A DNA stretch of 38,460 bases from a virus: the IMG/VR virus record IMGVR_UViG_3300010430_000213, positions 1 through 38,460 of that record; one strand, 5' to 3'. Made by a program: the position numbers and the translations under genes. Below the pieces are notes generated by a model. The model worked only from the letters and a program-made list of their open reading frames with translations, did not search any database and was not told the DNA's origin. This document shows positions 1 through 6,994 of the stretch, piece by piece (the first letter of the stretch is position 1; each line of letters begins with the position of its first letter).

Positions 1-34
1 ATTTCAATATTTCACTACAGGGGCGATAGCATGA
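1..34 (+). CDS. 3' end of the double zinc-ribbon gene (duplicate of 38338-38371)
   Basis: The last ten codons and stop of the gene at 38057, present here only because of the terminal overlap. Confidence 0.9.
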   Translation, partial: FQYFTTGAIA

Positions 35-123
35 GTAAAACAGATATTAGAAACGACGGCGAAAATAAAAAAGAAGCGCCTATTAAATTACATAACTGGT
101 CGTCTGTAAGAACGATTAAGAGA
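1..123. repeat. Terminal direct repeat, left copy (assembly overlap of a circular genome)
   Basis: These 123 bases are identical to 38338-38460. The copy holds the last bases of the double zinc-ribbon gene and the first third of the next small gene. The reading frames continue correctly across the join, so the unit genome is 38,337 bp. An exact repeat this short, cutting through genes, is what an assembler leaves on a circular contig. A true short terminal repeat cannot be excluded from sequence alone. Confidence 0.95.
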
Positions 124-213
124 CTTAACGAGTTAGTAGATAAATACGATACGCTTTATATCGTTAACCCTGAAGGCGTACCCTTAAAAGTTACGAAGGC
201 TAAGTTAGTATGA
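31..213 (+). CDS. Small hypothetical early protein (60 aa)
   Basis: I do not recognise this protein. It is charged, with a polar N-terminal 20 residues and then a compact segment (VRTIKRLNELVDKYDTLYIV) that looks like a helix followed by a strand. On the circle its ATG overlaps the stop of the upstream double zinc-ribbon gene by four bases (ATGA). Its own TGA overlaps the start of the downstream helicase in the same way, so the three genes are translationally coupled. The first 93 bases recur at 38368-38460 as part of the terminal overlap. Confidence 0.8.
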   Translation: MSKTDIRNDGENKKEAPIKLHNWSSVRTIKRLNELVDKYDTLYIVNPEGVPLKVTKAKLV

Positions 214-1772
214 AATATATTACTAGCCCATGGTCACATCAAAAAAAAGACGTAGATAAAATACATAAAGAGCATATACAATACTACGCGCTCTTTTATG
301 ATATGGGCGCGGGTAAGACTAAAGCCGCTATAGATATTTCTAGAAGTATCTACCTACGTAATGACTCCTTAGTAAAAACTTTAATTATATGCCCTATAGC
401 TGTAGTAAGCCAATGGGCAGAAGAGTACAGCGTACATAGTAAAGTACCGCCTGTAGCTATTCAGATTTTAGACGGTATGACTAAGCTAAACGGTAAGAAG
501 CTAAAAACCGCGCAGCTAAAAATAAAGTTAGAGCAGCTTAATAATAATAAGGCTTCTATATTTATTATTAATACCGAGTCGGTAGGTAATAGAAACTTAT
601 GGCCATTACTTTTAGAGATGGGCTTCGAGCTTTTAATAGTAGACGAGTCGCATAGATTTAAAGGTTACAATGCAGTAAGGACTAAGGCGCTACATGAGTT
701 AACCTTACAGCCTACTTTAAAGTATCGTTATATTTTAACAGGCTCGCCAGTACTTCAGGACGCGGGCGACCTATGGAGCCAGTTTTTTATACTTAACCCT
801 GATATTTTGGGGCGTAACTTTTTTACTTTTAGAAATAAATATTTCTACGACTCTAACGCTGGTATGCCTGCTAACGTCCATTTTCCTAACTGGATACCTA
901 AAGACGCTAACTATTATAGAAAGTTAAAGATACCTTACGAAGACGTTAACGATACTCTTAATAAAATTATTTATAACCATGCTACTAGGGTTATGAAAGA
1001 CGACGTACTAGACCTACCCCCTTACATTTCTCAAACTGTAGACATAGAAATGGGTAAAGAGCAGGCTAGAATATATAAAGAAATGCGCGACGACTTAGTA
1101 GCTACTTTAGAAGAAGGTACGTTAGAAAATATAGCCGACTTCGATACAGTTACAGACCTAGACGATAGCGAAGTAATGAGCGCCGATCTAGCTATAGTTA
1201 AAACTCTTAGACTAATGCAGATAACCGCGGGTATTTTTACTAACGAAGACGGCGAAGTAACGACTTTAAAAAGTAATTTAGAAGCTGAGTTAAAAGAAAT
1301 GCTTTTAGAGATATGCGCTAATAAAGAAAATAAAGTTATAGTCTGGTCGATATTTAAGCCTACTTATAATGTAATAGCTAAGCTATGCGAAGACCTAAAT
1401 TTAAAATACGTTTTTTATAATGGTCTTCAGGATAAAGCAGAGAAAGACGCAGCTAAAAAACAATTTAACGAAGACCCTGCTACTCAGGTTATTATAGCTA
1501 ACCAAGCCGCGGGGGGTACTGGTCTTAATTTAACTTCTGCTAATTACGATATTTATTATAGCTGGGACTTCTCACTAGAAAAACATTTACAGTCTGCGGC
1601 TAGAGCTTACAGGGGCGGGCAAAAAAGAAAGTACACTAGTTATAAATTAGTAACTAAAGATACAGTAGCAGAGAGAAGCCTAACCGCTCTCGAAGAGAAA
1701 GCGGCTAATGCTGAAGATATTTTAAAGGTTAAAAAAGAATTTTCTAGAAGTGAGATATTAGGGCTTATCTAA
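210..1772 (+). CDS. SNF2/DEAH-like superfamily 2 helicase
   Basis: A 520-residue ATP-dependent DNA translocase or helicase. Visible motifs in order: Walker A MGAGKT (32-37), motif II DESH (145-148), motif III LTGSP (176-180), motif V GGTGLNL, and motif VI QSAARAYRGGQKRK (461-474), whose R-x-x-R-x-GQ pattern is typical of SNF2-like helicases. Phage members of this family act in replication restart, branch migration or recombination. This one ends the early right-facing operon, coupled by ATGA to the small gene before it. Its last 15 bases overlap the end of the left-facing gene at 1758, so the two transcripts converge. The family call is strong; the exact role is inferred. Confidence 0.93.
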   Translation: MKYITSPWSHQKKDVDKIHKEHIQYYALFYDMGAGKTKAAIDISRSIYLRNDSLVKTLIICPIAVVSQWAEEYSVHSKVPPVAIQILDGMTKLNGKKLKTAQLKIKLEQLNNNKASIFIINTESVGNRNLWPLLLEMGFELLIVDESHRFKGYNAVRTKALHELTLQPTLKYRYILTGSPVLQDAGDLWSQFFILNPDILGRNFFTFRNKYFYDSNAGMPANVHFPNWIPKDANYYRKLKIPYEDVNDTLNKIIYNHATRVMKDDVLDLPPYISQTVDIEMGKEQARIYKEMRDDLVATLEEGTLENIADFDTVTDLDDSEVMSADLAIVKTLRLMQITAGIFTNEDGEVTTLKSNLEAELKEMLLEICANKENKVIVWSIFKPTYNVIAKLCEDLNLKYVFYNGLQDKAEKDAAKKQFNEDPATQVIIANQAAGGTGLNLTSANYDIYYSWDFSLEKHLQSAARAYRGGQKRKYTSYKLVTKDTVAERSLTALEEKAANAEDILKVKKEFSRSEILGLI

Positions 1773-1964
1773 ATACTCTGCTTCTGCGTACTGTATAGAA
1801 GTAGCAGTATACCCCTTAAAGTCGTAGGTATTTTCGCTTATTATATTGGGCTTTAACTCGCCGCTGGTTATACGTCTCATAAGCTCGCGCTTACTTATTT
1901 TTTCGTCTACCTCTACTTCGCAGTTAAAGCTACAATGACACTCTATAGTAAAATTAATAATCAT
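1758..1964 (-). CDS. Small hypothetical protein (68 aa)
   Basis: Unrecognised. The N-terminus is beta-rich (MIINFTIECHCSFNCEVEV) with three cysteines in a C-x-C-x3-C arrangement, followed by a charged helix. A strong ribosome site (TAAAGGAGT) lies just upstream. It is the last gene of the left-facing block and overlaps the helicase 3' end by 15 bases. Confidence 0.75.
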   Translation of the reverse strand: MIINFTIECHCSFNCEVEVDEKISKRELMRRITSGELKPNIISENTYDFKGYTATSIQYAEAEYLDKP

Positions 1965-1996
1965 TATTTAACTCCTTTATTTAATAGTTAAATTTA

Positions 1997-2179
1997 TCAC
2001 TTATATAAAGCCGAATCTATTTTTAAAAAGTAGCGTATATACGCTTTAATTATTATTTTATAAGCCCCTAATCTAGTGTAGCTTTCTGTCCATGCGAAGC
2101 AATATTTTTTAATTGTATCGTTCCATACTTCGTACTGTACTCTGTAGTAATACCCTTTATTAATTATTTTAATCGTCAT
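1997..2179 (-). CDS. Small hypothetical protein (60 aa)
   Basis: Unrecognised, rich in Tyr, Ile and Lys, and basic. Its start overlaps the end of the upstream putative lipoprotein gene by 11 bases in another frame, the same coupling seen throughout this block. I see no membrane segment or known motif. Confidence 0.65.
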   Translation of the reverse strand: MTIKIINKGYYYRVQYEVWNDTIKKYCFAWTESYTRLGAYKIIIKAYIRYFLKIDSALYK

Positions 2180-2510
2180 CCCTTACCCCCTCTACTGAAA
2201 TTATTTTAGCGTCTTTACTTATAAGCCCAGCTTTCTGATAGTCTTTTAAAGTTTTAAAATGCCAGCGCTCGCCCTTCGCTCTAGCGTTAGTATTAATAAT
2301 AATTATCTGTACTGGCGCGGGCTTAGGCGTGGGCGTAGCAGTAACTTTTATAGCTGCCTGCTGCTCTTTATAAGTTTGCCTATCTTTACAGCCAGATAAT
2401 AAACTAACCATACAAATAAGCGCGGCGAAAGTTACAATAACAATAGTACCCGCTGTTTTAGTCCCTTTAGGTAATTTTTCGTAAATTTCTTCTATACTTT
2501 TTTTACTCAT
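2169..2510 (-). CDS. Putative lipoprotein or single-pass membrane protein (113 aa)
   Basis: Residues 20-40 form one hydrophobic segment ending in LLSGC, a canonical lipobox with Cys41. The N-region before it is unusually long (about 19 residues), so it could instead be an uncleaved anchor. A proline/threonine linker (TPTPKPAPV) follows, then a mixed soluble domain (WHFKTLKDYQKAGLISKD). A lipoprotein with a Pro-rich stretch resembles outer-membrane spanins in general layout, but it sits in a non-lysis block, so a cell-envelope or superinfection role is equally possible. It overlaps its upstream neighbour by eight bases. Confidence 0.7.
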   Translation of the reverse strand: MSKKSIEEIYEKLPKGTKTAGTIVIVTFAALICMVSLLSGCKDRQTYKEQQAAIKVTATPTPKPAPVQIIIINTNARAKGERWHFKTLKDYQKAGLISKDAKIISVEGVRDDD

Positions 2511-2988
2511 TTTCCCACTCCTTTAATTTTTTCTTAAAATATCTAATACTATCTCTTTTACTTTTAATACTTTCTTTAAAACTAATTATAGCTTTCTCTG
2601 CAGCTTCTATCTCTGAGTTAATAGCGTCTTCTCTAGAGGCGAAGACGTACCCGTTATCTATGTCTTCTTGCCAAGCTCTAGTGTACATAACGCCGCCGTC
2701 TATTATATCTATTTCGTAAGCGGCTACTAGCATAGTATCTAAATTAATAATAGACCATGTAGCGTACTGCTTTTTATGCTCGTCTTTCATACGCTTAGAC
2801 ATACGAGTAATAGTAGATTTAGCCGAAGCCTCGCTAGAAAATATTTTAGCTTTAAAAGGCTCTTCGTTATAAAAATTAGTACGAGTATTATTTTTTAACT
2901 CGGTCTTAGTATAATACTGTCTATTACCCATATCTATTACGAAGCCCTTAGTAGGCTTACTATAAAGCCCCCTTTTACGTCTAATCAT
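2503..2988 (-). CDS. Hypothetical protein with C-terminal coiled coil (161 aa)
   Basis: Unrecognised. The N-terminal part is basic. The last 45 or so residues (SEIEAAEKAIISFKESIKSK and onward) form a Lys/Glu-rich heptad-like helix. The middle (TWSIINLDTMLVAAYEIDII) suggests beta strands. The start overlaps the stop of the 53-residue gene upstream by eight bases. Confidence 0.7.
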   Translation of the reverse strand: MIRRKRGLYSKPTKGFVIDMGNRQYYTKTELKNNTRTNFYNEEPFKAKIFSSEASAKSTITRMSKRMKDEHKKQYATWSIINLDTMLVAAYEIDIIDGGVMYTRAWQEDIDNGYVFASREDAINSEIEAAEKAIISFKESIKSKRDSIRYFKKKLKEWENE

Positions 2989-3142
2989 TTTTACCCCCTT
3001 TCTCTTCTTTAAATTTTTTAATGCCCCATTTTACGAAGTCGGTAAAGCTGCCAAAATGTTTTACTAACTCTAAGTAAGTCGCTGGCTCTATCCTTACGCT
3101 TACCGCGGTCTTTACTTCTTTACCGTCTCTAGGCTTACCCAT
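2981..3142 (-). CDS. Putative ribbon-helix-helix DNA-binding protein (53 aa)
   Basis: This short gene fills the gap between its neighbours exactly, overlapping each by eight bases, and has a GGAG site upstream. The 53-residue product starts MGKPRDGKEVKTAVSVRIEP. A short strand (TAVSVRIEP) is followed by two helices (ATYLELVKHFG and SFTDFVKWGIKKFKEE), the layout of MetJ/Arc ribbon-helix-helix dimers, in which the strand enters the DNA groove. The fold call rests on pattern only. If correct, this is one of the few transcription-factor candidates in the genome. Confidence 0.6.
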   Translation of the reverse strand: MGKPRDGKEVKTAVSVRIEPATYLELVKHFGSFTDFVKWGIKKFKEEKGGKND

Positions 3143-3353
3143 TTTGTCGCTCCATTTTTAAAAGTGAATAATCATATAATGCTTTTACATTACCGCTGTC
3201 TAAATAACATATAAATTTAAAAGCCCCTTGCTCGCAAAATTTCGCCCAGTAATGAGCCTGCCCCTCGTCGAAAATTTCTATAAAGTCCTTAACAGAAAGG
3301 CAGTTAATAACTCTTAATAATTCCTGAAATTGTAATGCGGTTAAATTTTTCAT
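3135..3353 (-). CDS. Small hypothetical protein (72 aa)
   Basis: Unrecognised. A predicted helix-rich, acidic protein (LTALQFQELLRVINCLSVKD at the N-terminus) with three cysteines. Its end overlaps the putative ribbon-helix-helix gene by eight bases and it has an AAGGAG-type site before the ATG. No motif assigns a function. Confidence 0.65.
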   Translation of the reverse strand: MKNLTALQFQELLRVINCLSVKDFIEIFDEGQAHYWAKFCEQGAFKFICYLDSGNVKALYDYSLLKMERQNG

Positions 3354-3373
3354 GTTAAAGCTCCTTAGTTAAA

Positions 3374-3718
3374 TTATTCTTGATTTTCTAAACCTATTTC
3401 TATTTCTTCGCCTGTTAAATCTTTCATAACCGAAAGGTAATAATTTTCGTAGCAGTCTCTATGCCATGCTGCTGCTAAAGCTACCCATTTTTTTAACGTG
3501 TACTCTTCTCTTTTAATGAAGTATACGCCGTCTCTATACGCCCCTATTAACTGCGGCGGTATGTCTTCGAAGTTATTAAAGTCTTTACTATCGTATGAAA
3601 AATAATAGTACGGCCCCCGCTCGCCTTCAGGGTTATAAATTATGTCGATATTCGGGTGTACGTATTTCTTAATAGCCTTTCTAATATTTACCATGCTCGC
3701 TTTTTTGTTTAAGTCCAT
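3374..3718 (-). CDS. Hypothetical protein (114 aa)
   Basis: Unrecognised. It has an N-terminal helix (MVNIRKAIKKYVHPNIDIIY), then a Tyr-rich segment containing YYYFSYDSKDF, and ends in an acidic tail. The start follows an AAGGAGT site. It lies within the left-facing block of small unknown genes. Confidence 0.65.
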   Translation of the reverse strand: MDLNKKASMVNIRKAIKKYVHPNIDIIYNPEGERGPYYYFSYDSKDFNNFEDIPPQLIGAYRDGVYFIKREEYTLKKWVALAAAWHRDCYENYYLSVMKDLTGEEIEIGLENQE

Positions 3719-3739
3719 TATAAAACTCCTTAGTTAAAA

Positions 3740-4177
3740 TTAGTACTCGCCTCTACTCTCGTAATAGGCTTCGGCTTCTGCATCTCTTCTATCGTCGTCT
3801 AATTTAGTAAAAACTAAAAATAACTCTTCTAATGCTTCGTCTGTTAAATGGTCTATCTTAGGCGAGTACTTAAAAATTTTACTACCCTTACAGGACTTAC
3901 AAGCTACGTCGTATCTACCGCTGCACATATCCTGTATAAATTCAGGGTCTAGCTCTATATCGGTCTGAGTAAAAGCTAACCCTTTTAACCCCCCTTGTAG
4001 CTCTGTACCTTTACCTTCGCAGTCGGGGCATACCATAGGCTCGTAAGGTACTTTTATAATTATATTATCGTCGTCGTAGCTCATAGGTAAATAACAAGCT
4101 AAATCATTAATAGGCTCGGCTAAGTCTCTATTTCTAAGAATTAAATTTTTTAAATGCTCGTACTTTATTCTTTCCAT
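3740..4177 (-). CDS. DnaJ-type zinc-finger hypothetical protein (145 aa)
   Basis: First gene of the left-facing block. Two cysteine pairs, CPDCEGKG (Cys50, Cys53) and CKSCKGSK (Cys93, Cys96), match the CxxCxGxG repeat of DnaJ cysteine-rich domains. Two repeats would bind one zinc ion. There is no J-domain, so it is not a co-chaperone by itself; such stand-alone fingers usually mediate protein or nucleic-acid contacts. It faces away from the replication block across a 188-base divergent control region, so it is probably an early gene. Confidence 0.75.
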   Translation of the reverse strand: MERIKYEHLKNLILRNRDLAEPINDLACYLPMSYDDDNIIIKVPYEPMVCPDCEGKGTELQGGLKGLAFTQTDIELDPEFIQDMCSGRYDVACKSCKGSKIFKYSPKIDHLTDEALEELFLVFTKLDDDRRDAEAEAYYESRGEY

Positions 4178-4223
4178 TTTCTGTACTCCTTAATAGTAGT
4201 TAGTAATAGACTGTAATTATACA

Positions 4224-4237
4224 GTATTACGTAATAC
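4224..4237. promoter_or_regulatory. Perfect 14-bp palindrome, candidate operator
   Basis: GTATTACGTAATAC reads the same on both strands. It lies about 50 bases upstream of the left-facing gene at 4177. The half-site GTATTAC also occurs just before the ATG at 37163. Its position suits an operator, perhaps for the putative ribbon-helix-helix protein, but that link is a guess. Confidence 0.4.
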
Positions 4238-4301
4238 GATACTACTCTAAAGTATGACGTAACTAAATTTTACATAGTAGTAATTATAGCTATTTATAGG
4301 C

Positions 4302-4330
4302 TTTACATACCTTAAATAATTGGCTATTTT
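4302..4330 (+). promoter_or_regulatory. Sigma70-like early promoter for the replication block
   Basis: TTTACA (4302-4307), a 17-base spacer, then TATTTT (4325-4330), with the ATG 35 bases downstream of the -10 box. The -35 box extends into TACCT, exactly as in the promoter at 37104, which supports both being used together early in infection. Confidence 0.55.
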
Positions 4331-4365
4331 TATTACTCTTAAAATTCATAACTAAAGGGGTAAAA

Positions 4366-4899
4366 ATGAGCGACTTACAGAAAGAGTTACAGGGATTACA
4401 CGAAGAAGAGCAGAGCGACCTAGCCGCCAGCTTAAAAGAAATAAATGATCTAGCTAACGAAGCATACGCAGCTAAACAAGACGCGAGCGCAGCAGAGCAG
4501 AAAGCTAAAGACTTTAAAAATAAATTATCTGCACTAATGGAGACTGCGGGCGTAGATAAAATTAGCGCCGAAGACTGTACAGTAAGCGGGAAAATGAAAG
4601 CCAGCGCTTCAGTACCTAAAGACTTGGTAGGTAAGGTAGACTTATTTAAGTATATATCTGAGATAGATTTACTAGGTAGATTGTCCGATATGGAGCGCAT
4701 AGAAAACGCGTTACTAGATATAGCTAATTACTGTCCTACCCTTTTCGCTATGCTTACTATTAACGCTACTTCTTTTAATAGCTGGTACGCTAAAGAGCAG
4801 CAGGCAGAAATAGAGAAAGGTAACGTAGATTTTAAATTACCTTTTATTAATACCTACGAGTATTACAGCGTAGGCTTTAGAAAAAAGGCGGGTAAGTAA
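4366..4899 (+). CDS. Hypothetical early protein with N-terminal coiled coil (177 aa)
   Basis: Unrecognised. About the first 60 residues are an Ala/Glu/Lys-rich heptad helix (containing LKEINDLANEAYAAKQDASA), followed by a short domain with a GVDKISAEDCTVSG core and a mixed C-terminal half ending in basic residues. The organisation resembles phage replication accessory proteins that pair a coiled coil with a small beta domain, but I cannot name a family. The start follows a strong AAAGGGG site. It is the first gene of the replication operon, just downstream of its promoter. Confidence 0.75.
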   Translation: MSDLQKELQGLHEEEQSDLAASLKEINDLANEAYAAKQDASAAEQKAKDFKNKLSALMETAGVDKISAEDCTVSGKMKASASVPKDLVGKVDLFKYISEIDLLGRLSDMERIENALLDIANYCPTLFAMLTINATSFNSWYAKEQQAEIEKGNVDFKLPFINTYEYYSVGFRKKAGK

Positions 4900-5132
4900 T
4901 GAGTAAAAATAATATCCAAATAATTAAAGGACGTCCTGTAGATATGTCTATTATCTACGAGCTAGCAGAAGTAGACGACCCTACGACTTCAGAGTATTAC
5001 ATACGAGTAAGCGAATTTTTAGAGCGAGCGCAGAGCGATACTTATAACCTTTCGTCTGGGCAAGAAGCATGGTTAACTAAAATAGTCGATACCTACGAAG
5101 ACCAGTATAGTAAAACGGTTTTAAAAGTATGA
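4899..5132 (+). CDS. Small hypothetical protein (77 aa)
   Basis: Unrecognised, acidic and predicted helical (residues 40-70). The TAATG junction shares one base with the preceding stop, so it is translationally coupled. Its TGA overlaps the ATG of the next zinc-ribbon gene. Confidence 0.7.
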   Translation: MSKNNIQIIKGRPVDMSIIYELAEVDDPTTSEYYIRVSEFLERAQSDTYNLSSGQEAWLTKIVDTYEDQYSKTVLKV

Positions 5133-5308
5133 CTTCTAAAACTATCTTTAACTTCGGCGACGTAGAGCCAGTAGCTACACTATGTAACTACTGCGAGAAA
5201 TGGAGCGACTATAAAAAAGAATATTTTAATAATTTACCTAGAGGCTGGCGCGAAACTGATAAAGGTTATCAATGTAACGACTGTCGAAAAAAGAAAGGAC
5301 TTAAATAA
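5129..5308 (+). CDS. Small zinc-ribbon protein (59 aa)
   Basis: This short gene starts MTSKTIFNFGDVEPVATLCN. Cys19-x2-Cys22 and Cys49-x2-Cys52 form a four-cysteine zinc ribbon separated by 26 residues. It is joined to both neighbours by overlaps (ATGA at its start, TAATG at its end), so it fills what would otherwise be an unexplained gap. A nucleic-acid or protein-binding role is the usual one for such ribbons; no specific function is visible. Confidence 0.75.
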   Translation: MTSKTIFNFGDVEPVATLCNYCEKWSDYKKEYFNNLPRGWRETDKGYQCNDCRKKKGLK

Positions 5309-5538
5309 TGACTAAAACAATTTTTAACGGGCAGCTAATGAGCTATGCCCGTATTTCAGAAGAAGAAATTACTATTAAACTACAAGGCGAAGAGAAAGCT
5401 ATAGTTATCGAGAAAGACGACGAGCTTTACGGCCATTATAAAGCCGAGTACTCAATGCTAGCCGATACTTTAGTAGAGCAGAGAGAAACTAAAGAAAGAG
5501 CTAAAGCAGCTAAGCCTAAATTAACATTAACCGACTAG
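5308..5538 (+). CDS. Small hypothetical protein (76 aa)
   Basis: Unrecognised. It is predicted beta strand in the first half (EITIKLQGEEKAIVIEKDDE) and a basic helix near the C-terminus. Its TAATG start is coupled to the zinc-ribbon gene. It precedes the putative ssDNA-binding protein gene and probably belongs to the replication set. Confidence 0.7.
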   Translation: MTKTIFNGQLMSYARISEEEITIKLQGEEKAIVIEKDDELYGHYKAEYSMLADTLVEQRETKERAKAAKPKLTLTD

Positions 5539-5570
5539 CATAGGGCTAGTAGAAATATAGGAGCGAAGAA

Positions 5571-6365
5571 ATGAGTAAGAAGAAACAAGAAGAAGAGAAA
5601 GCGTTAACAGTAGCAGACTCGTACGCAGTTAGTAGCGACTTAGCAGCAGACTTCGAAGGTCTAGGCTTAGGAGCGGGCGAAGAGATAGATACTAAGGATA
5701 TTTTAATACCTAATCTAATGCTTACGCAGGGGCTAACTAAAGCAGTAGCTAAAGGTAAAGTACCAGTCGGGCAGTATGTTAACTCTACTAATTTATCTGT
5801 AGTAGGCGACTCGGTAGAGGCGTTAGTCATTCAGTCGTATAAAGTATGGCAAGAATTTAAAGTAGTACCTAATGGGAAAGACGAGTATTTAGGTACTATC
5901 GACTTCTACGGTAACGAGCAGCTACCTTATCAGTACCAAAATGAGAAAGGCGAAGACTGTAGCCGTAAAGAAGTACTAGGGTTTTACCTACTTCTTTTAG
6001 ACGAAATACAGAACGGCGTCGCTTTCCCTTATACAGTTACCTTTAAAGGCGGGTCTAAGAAAGCGGGCAGAGAGTTAACTAGCCATTTCGCTAAACTTAG
6101 AAGCGTTAACTTGCCTTCTTTCGCTAAGGTCTTTACCTTCGGTACTGAGCTAGTAGAAGACGAGCATACTTATTATGTTAAGACTGTAGATATGGGGCGA
6201 GATATTACCCGCGAAGAGTTAGGCAGCGTTAAAAACTGGATAGCTGAGCTAAAGAAAAATAAAGACCGTATTAAAGTAGACGATACAGAAGAAAGAGAAG
6301 AAGCCGAAGCCGTTACGGTAGAAGCTGAAGTAGTTAACGAAAGTACCGACGGTACTAAATTTTAA
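5571..6365 (+). CDS. Putative single-stranded DNA-binding protein (264 aa)
   Basis: The core (residues 40-100) reads IPNLMLTQG, then GKVPVGQYVN and VIQSYKVWQEF. This pattern is common in phage replication-module proteins annotated as ssDNA-binding or recombination-associated. The last 30 residues are strongly acidic and end in Phe, as do the C-terminal tails of SSB and T7 gp2.5, which bind partner proteins. It sits between small replication-block genes and the polymerase. The Phe-ended acidic tail and the context are seen directly; the SSB role is inferred. Confidence 0.5.
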   Translation: MSKKKQEEEKALTVADSYAVSSDLAADFEGLGLGAGEEIDTKDILIPNLMLTQGLTKAVAKGKVPVGQYVNSTNLSVVGDSVEALVIQSYKVWQEFKVVPNGKDEYLGTIDFYGNEQLPYQYQNEKGEDCSRKEVLGFYLLLLDEIQNGVAFPYTVTFKGGSKKAGRELTSHFAKLRSVNLPSFAKVFTFGTELVEDEHTYYVKTVDMGRDITREELGSVKNWIAELKKNKDRIKVDDTEEREEAEAVTVEAEVVNESTDGTKF

Positions 6366-6377
6366 AGGAGTTTTATC

Positions 6378-6551
6378 ATGGTTACGAAGAAGAAGAAAAA
6401 AGCAGTTAAAAAAGCTACTAAAGTAAATGCTAATAATGCAGCAGTAGTTAGCAGAGTTACCCTTACTATGGGGCAAGCTAATACTATCGCTAATTTTTAC
6501 GCTAAAGCTGGTAAAAAAGTACCCGCTTTTTTAGCTAAAAAACTAGCTTAA
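6378..6551 (+). CDS. Small basic Lys-rich protein (57 aa)
   Basis: This short gene begins at an ATG after a clear AAAGGAG site. The product starts MVTKKKKKAVKKATKVNANN, a histone-like basic tail, followed by a small domain (LTMGQANTIANFYAKAGKKV). The same kind of Lys/Ala tail opens the terminase small subunit. Non-specific DNA binding is likely but not proven. Confidence 0.65.
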   Translation: MVTKKKKKAVKKATKVNANNAAVVSRVTLTMGQANTIANFYAKAGKKVPAFLAKKLA

Positions 6552-6652
6552 TTTTTTAAAGTTTCGGAGCTGCTTAGGTCTTACTGCTCCTTAATCAAAC
6601 GAAAGACTACGCCCCCTTGAGATAGGGGGCTTTCTACGTAAAGGGGTCTATC
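6552..6652 (+). promoter_or_regulatory. Intercistronic leader with hairpin
   Basis: A 101-base gap containing two possible hairpins. The first has a five-base stem, GGAGC/GCTCC. The second, at 6611-6630, has a seven-base stem (GCCCCCT/AGGGGGC) followed by CTTTCT. The T-tract is weak, so partial termination, mRNA processing or protection are all possible. A ribosome site (AAAGGGG) follows before the ATG at 6653. Confidence 0.4.
6611..6630 (+). terminator. GC-rich hairpin, weak terminator candidate
   Basis: Seven-base perfect stem with a six-base loop, followed by TTTCTA rather than a full T-run. The 3' side, GGGGGCTTTCT, is identical to the terminator near 37089-37099, so both may descend from one element. 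Confidence 0.45.
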
Positions 6653-6994
6653 ATGGGTACGTTAAAATATAATTCTAATAGTAAATTAAATACAAAAAAA
6701 CCATTAAGGGGCTACTGCTCAGTATGCTTAGAAGAAGCTATTTTTAGAGCTACTTACGACTGCTTAGGCGAAATAGGTAAAAATAGAATAACAGTACTTA
6801 CCTGTACGCGCTGCTATGCCAGTACTCAATATAATAAAAATAAAGATAACCCTAGAAACTTTTACGGCCATAGTATGTATAAAGAGATTACAAAAAAGCA
6901 GAAAGTTAAAAGGTTTTTTGTTAGATTAAAATACTATTTTACTGGTCGCCCTTCGCGTCCTAGATTCGACTTTAGAATATTAAGGGGTAAATAA
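6653..6994 (+). CDS. Zinc-ribbon hypothetical protein (113 aa)
   Basis: Cys22-x2-Cys25 (CSVC) and Cys51-x2-Cys54 (CTRC) form a four-cysteine zinc ribbon. The C-terminal third is very basic and aromatic (KVKRFFVRLKYYFTGRPSRP), which suggests nucleic-acid contact. The start follows an AAAGGGG site. Its stop shares one base with the next start. No family recognised. Confidence 0.75.
   Translation: MGTLKYNSNSKLNTKKPLRGYCSVCLEEAIFRATYDCLGEIGKNRITVLTCTRCYASTQYNKNKDNPRNFYGHSMYKEITKKQKVKRFFVRLKYYFTGRPSRPRFDFRILRGK

Larger units (their letters stand above)
4178..4365. promoter_or_regulatory. Divergent control region between the left-facing and right-facing early blocks
   Basis: AT-rich intergenic DNA separating two divergent operons. 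It contains a right-facing promoter near 4302, a 14-bp perfect palindrome at 4224-4237, and several TATAAT-like boxes on the left-facing strand. I could not pair any of those with a convincing -35 box at 17 bp. No gene is visible in it. Confidence 0.6.

Noticed and set aside
4290-4700. Left-facing open frame of 136 codons
   Set aside because: Lies opposite the coiled-coil gene at 4366 and its Ser/Leu/Ala-rich product is typical of an antisense shadow; it would also cover the early promoter.
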